Origin: Saposhnikovia divaricata
Taxonomy: Eukaryota > Streptophyta > Magnoliopsida > Apiales > Apiaceae
NCBI GenBank assembly: GCA_036435485.1
Contig: CM071598.1
Span: forward strand, 138,798,148 to 138,862,147
Direction of reading: 5' to 3'
DNA length: 64,000 nucleotides
Shown: positions 59,669 through 64,000 of the stretch, in pieces
How the letters are laid out: each line of letters begins with the position of its first letter
Position numbering within the stretch: position 1 is the stretch's first letter
Made by a program: the position numbers and the translations under genes
Notes under the pieces: generated by a model
The model's input: the letters and a program-made list of their open reading frames with translations, nothing else
The model's database searches: none
What the model was told of the DNA's origin: nothing

Positions 59669-61170
59669 TTAAGTAGCAGGTTTAACCAGAACAGGTTCAG
59701 CAGAAACAACACCAAGATCCTCACCTAGATCAGGTAAGGCAGCAAACACTTTCTCCATATCATCATCATTGCCAACAACACAAAGTTCACCAACTATCTT
59801 AGTCTCAGTTTCTTTAGCAGATTCAACAATAACACCATGTTCAACCATTTTACCCTTATCCTTATAAACTTTTCCTTCTAGGTTCTCAACCCTATTGTTA
59901 AGTTCATAATTTGACTCTTTAAGGACATCAATTTCTGAACTTAGCTTATTGACTTCTTCCCTAAGAATAACATAAGAATCAGTTTTTGGTGCAAGGGAGG
60001 AAATGACAATCCTATTAGGGTGGCTTGTTTGACAATTTTTAAGAGAGAGCTTAGGTTGAGTAAGACCATCTATAGCACAAAACTCCATCTTATTGAGATG
60101 CATCCTAGACAAATGCACATAATGGGTTTCAAAAATAGAGGTTAAGAGCAAACCATATGGCATGTAATCAGTGTTGTAAGCATTTATCATGTTTAGTACT
60201 AGTACATAACTAACATTGAAGTCTATTGTATTTGACACTATCTTAAACATGACTTTTAGATCAACAAAATCAAAGAAGTTATCATGTTTGGGTTTTGGCA
60301 AGACATTTTCCCTAAGGATTATGGCTAGTTGTTGAAACCTAGCAAGAAGTGTCTAAAATGGACAGCAAATTCCCTAACACACAGACCATCAGGTACATCC
60401 TCTTCACAAAACAGACCAAGAAACAGTTCAAACTCACTTTGGTTGAAAACAAACTTTTCAAAAATGTTAATAGTAGGCAGATCAGACAGTTTGTTTGCTA
60501 ACCTAAGAGACTTGCAAAGCATATTATGATCAACATGGATGTTTTTACCATTCACAAAAGAACTCAAGTAAAAGATTCCATCAGGCCTTTGTTTCACTTC
60601 CATGTTGGCATAGAATTCAGCAATAAGGTGAGTATAGAAATTTTGACCTCTATAAAACACAAAGTTTTCCCATTTAACAGATGTAAACATGCTGTGAATT
60701 TCACCACTAGGTTGGACAAACACCATCATTCCTGGCTGATTGTTTTGGAGCATTCTATTGAGTTTTCCAGTGTTGGAAAGCCTCACTAGGGTAGGGCCTG
60801 GGGGTTTGAGATTATTTCTAGCTCTGTGAGAGTTAACTGATTTTTCAGAGTTAGGCAAGGCTTGAAAATCCATGTTAGGGTTAGGGTTAGGGTTTCTAAA
60901 AACAGGCAGTTTGTTTGCATGGGAGAAATAGGCAAACTCATTGAGATTTGATGGTTCTTGTTTGATTTTCTTATGGTAGTGTTCCTTAGAACTATCAGGA
61001 TGGCAATATGGGGTGAAGGGAGCATAAAAGGAATGTTTGAAATTCTTTCTACTCATGGTTGGAAACAAAGGTAGGAGGGTGAGGTTTTTGGCTTTTGGGT
61101 TTGGGTGTAGAGGAGTGAATTCCATAAGATGATGGGGTAAGAGTAGTGAGTGTGTGTAAATGTACTGCAT
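59669..61170 (-). pseudogene. Retrotransposon accessory-type ORF, one frameshift
   Basis: Two minus-strand frames (61170-60325 and 60301-59669) join across a single-base shift near 60340, where the second frame continues the first without a gap. Likely starts are ATG 61122 or 61056. The middle resembles the putative plant transposon domain (LIAEFYANM, FVNGKNIHVDHN blocks, about 60620-60520). The second part has a long polar, possibly coiled stretch (about 59990-59850) and an acidic tail. The layout, globular domain then coiled coil, recalls the copia A accessory ORF, but clear identity is not seen. No gag or pol is adjacent. Function unknown. Confidence 0.55.
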
Positions 61171-61180
61171 GCATGATCAC

Positions 61181-61201
61181 ATATATATATATATATATAT
61201 A
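61181..61201. repeat. AT microsatellite
   Basis: Uninterrupted alternating A/T run, just upstream of the minus-strand ORF that ends at 61170. Confidence 0.9.
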
Positions 61202-61632
61202 AGCACTTAGCACAAATGAAGATAGGTTCAAGCATGCACATGTTTTTTTTTTATGAAATCCCACTCGAATTGATGCAATTATATACTACTATAGTGTTTT
61301 CATTTAATGAATTTCAAAGCATGCATGAATATATATGAGTGTATAGGTTTGCATGCAATTGTCAGAAAAACTATAGGACAGATGACATCTATTGTGTGGC
61401 TCAAGGTATGAAGTTTCAAGTCCAAATCCGGATGTAAACATGCATAGGTGACAGACTCAGGTAAATTGTGTCTCTATACATATATATATATCATGACTCA
61501 AGTTAGCACATCAAATAGTATTTAAATACTAGACAACTAAGTGGATAGAAGCATGTATAAGATATTGTCAGACATGTGTATTAATGCAAGTAAGACATAC
61601 TCATAGAATATTATTTTATGGACATGCAGTGC

Positions 61633-61635
<3 letters not shown>

Positions 61636-61684
<49 letters not shown>
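61636..61684. repeat. AT microsatellite, about 24 units
   Basis: The longest alternating A/T run in the window, about 49 bases. Confidence 0.95.
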
Positions 61685-61686
<2 letters not shown>

Positions 61687-62960
61687 CATGAGATGTTTGA
61701 CTTTACAATGTATGTAAATAAGGGGACAAGTGACTGATTCTAAAAGGGTTATTCCCTAAAGACAAAACTTGTATCCTTTAAAGTCTTGATGATGTCACTA
61801 TCATTTAATGCCAAGTTACTACTTTTGGTATTCTCAGGAATGCATTAATCACTCCAGGCAACATATATGACTCATGATTGATTGATAGAGACTCTGCACA
61901 CCAGACAAACAGGCTATCTTGCATTTAAGAAGCACATATCATGTATTGACCAAGTCTAACAAGATAAACAAACAAGTATTGCAAAACAGGGTGCATATAC
62001 CACTTTACAGAACATAGTATAAGATTAAACAAGTAATAAAAATGTAAGGTATGAATCCTATTTGTTCTAAGTGGCCGTTTCACCCTAGTGTCCAGATACT
62101 AGGGTTCTCAAGGGGATCCCTAGCCAGGTCTTTGAGTGAGGGCAGGTGTGTGAGAGTATGAATGACTATATAAAGTAACTGGAATTGTGAGCTTGGTTGA
62201 CATAGTTATAAAAGTTAACCAATCAGTTTATATGAACCAAAGTATACAGCATAGCCAGCACATCACATCAGAGAAGCTGATTCATCAGTTTATATAGATT
62301 ACAGTTGAACCAAGAGTAGAACTAATATAAACCATTACCATTTCTCAAATTTTGACACTCACATATTGCTTCAGTAAGGCATAGTCCTCAAAGTCTGAAT
62401 CAGATTGCTTAGTGTAAACAGGGATTTTACATACAAACATAGTCTGTATAATCAAACATTATCACAATCAACTTTGACTTATCATACCTATGAACAGATA
62501 TATATATATATATATATATATATACCCAAATCAACTTTAGTATTCAAGATATTTTCAAGATCAACAAGTAAATGAACAATTATATCACATAACTTAGTTT
62601 CCAGTATGGAAGCACATAATTGACCAAGTCAAACTAAACGTAATTCATATTTCCACAGAGTCTAAACTAAGGAACTCAAGTTTGGACTTGTAATAAAATG
62701 TTTTCATTTGGCTAGTCAGATCACAAGTATCCCAAATATGTCAAATTTAAACGAAATTCAAATTATATCATTTGTCTTTACCAATTCGAGAATCTAGCTG
62801 TATCAATACTCAAAATGATATACGAATCAAAGTGATTCAACCATATGCTCCTTTATACAGAAGGACTACATCATTAATTTCGACAGTACCATAAAAGTAA
62901 ACATGCAATCACATAAATTTCTCAAAGAATTCCAAATTTCTGAGATTAATAGAAGTTATA
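61685..62960. other. Intergenic, mostly featureless
   Basis: Contains another AT microsatellite at 62498-62524. No ORF with motifs. Confidence 0.5.
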
Positions 62961-63510
62961 CCTTTGCCCGAGGCCTCGTAGTCTTCTTGGGACTTACCGA
63001 TCCAAACTCGTCGAGTTCCGAGTTGACTCACCGAGTTGACTTCGTTTTGTCCGATTTAGGGCTTCATCACATTCGATTTAGGGATTTTTATCATAATCGA
63101 AGACTCGATTTATGATCCTCTTCAATAATCCTGCACAAACCCTCGAAAATCGAATTAGGGTTTCAAAATATTGAAACATAAAATTAAAAACATGTGCGTG
63201 TGTGTGCATATCGTGTATATACATATAAATGTGATTTTGATTTATAAATCGAGATCGATTTAGGCGATAACGATTTGTATATCAAAAATCCTTTTTCTAT
63301 ACCCAACCCAAAAATTTTGTGTCGATTTGAGATTTCTGAAAATCAAACCGATGATAAGATGATGTGTAGTGTATAGAATGGTGTTTGATTGATATATCAT
63401 CGGAAAAGAAACGGTGAACTCGTCGGAAAAATGAAGAACAACCGATAGGTTTCGAGAGAGAAACGAGAGAGAATGAGAGACTAACGCGGCTGCTACACAC
63501 ACACAATAAA
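62961..63510 (-). promoter_or_regulatory. Possible minus-strand leader or LTR segment
   Basis: On the minus strand a CT-rich stretch (63500-63410) resembles a plant 5' leader, and GGTAAGTC near 62990 is a good splice donor. This could be the first exon and intron of the ORF at 59669-61170, or part of an unrecognised LTR. The case is weak. Confidence 0.25.
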
Positions 63511-64000
63511 TAGTACATTATATTTAGTATATATATTTTCTGTAATGAACGACCAAGATTAACTTATCATAAGGATGGATGGTCAGGATTGTAGGGTTTT
63601 AATAGAATTGGGCTGGGTTAATCAGAGTTGGGCTGGACTGATTTAAATGGACTGGGTCAAAAATATCTGAAAATAATATATATATATATATATATATATA
63701 AATTTTCAAAAATAGTTTTGAAAAATAATTATTAATATAATAATATATTAAATATTTATACTAGTAATTATACTAATATTTTGATTCTTTGTATTTGAGA
63801 TAAATATCATTTTAGTATCTCAAAAATATTTCTGAATTTAAATTCGATAAATATTTGCTCGAATAGTTTTATCTTTAACCCGTGGGAAAATTAAGTTCTC
63901 GATAAAACCCGATCGATAAAGTTTCATATGTTATCATTATCGATGAATCTGAGTTTTAGAGATTTAATAATCCGGAAAGATATCTTTTTCGTGAGATGAC
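63511..64000. other. AT-rich sequence, possible LTR remnant
   Basis: Includes an AT microsatellite at 63676-63701. The style (AAATAGTTTTGAAAAATAATT, CTCGATAAAACCCGATCG) recalls Gypsy LTRs, but no ends are visible. Confidence 0.3.

Noticed and set aside
63260..63518. Overlapping short minus-strand ORFs
   Set aside because: CT-rich leader-like sequence gives Ser/Leu-rich frames in two registers; no protein motif.

Overview
The window is a repeat-dominated stretch of a flowering-plant nuclear genome. The evidence is the element mix: Ty1/Copia elements with a long accessory ORF, Athila-like and Tat-like Ty3/Gypsy elements, Helitrons, Stowaway and hAT-type MITEs, and TATA-box LTR promoters. The background is AT-rich, with plant-style splice sites and 5' leaders. 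A eudicot is likely; I cannot name the species. I found no intact host gene, rRNA gene, functional tRNA or CRISPR array.

Left cluster (1-22498) is a three-level nest whose left halves lie outside the window. Copia B (reverse transcriptase/RNase H end at 16340-17822, 3' LTR 20613-22498) was interrupted by copia A (5562-16339: gag, pol, a 1,207-codon accessory ORF, and a 549-bp 3' LTR). Copia A was in turn interrupted in gag by an Athila-like Gypsy element (1-5561). Copia A is the most interesting element. Its accessory ORF is one reading frame cut by two in-frame stops and preceded by promoter-like sequence. An octamer, AAACTCTG, occurs at least 25 times across the element.

Middle region (22499-31763) is AT-rich and mostly uninformative. 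It holds a decayed Copia fragment, a minus-strand Helitron replicase fragment, two pieces resembling a Raf-like protein kinase, a decayed Stowaway MITE, and a textbook 358-bp non-autonomous Helitron (30891-31248).

A complete but dead Tat-like Gypsy element fills 31769-44187 with a GGTAG target duplication. It lies on the minus strand: 5' LTR at 42930-44187, then gag, protease, RT, two RNase H regions and integrase, and 3' LTR at 31769-32492. An antisense accessory gene with its own G-box, TATA box and 5'-UTR intron sits between pol and the 3' LTR. A MITE with a 10-bp target duplication later landed in the 5' LTR.

The right region (44193-64000) holds a LINE fragment split by a solo LTR, a long-TIR element, a second MITE of the 10-bp-duplication family, a hAT-like element and a Stowaway MITE. 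It also holds an LTR related to the Tat element with an 18-bp minisatellite, a 2.1-kb minus-strand LTR attached to a gag-like ORF, and a broken minus-strand accessory-type ORF (59669-61170).
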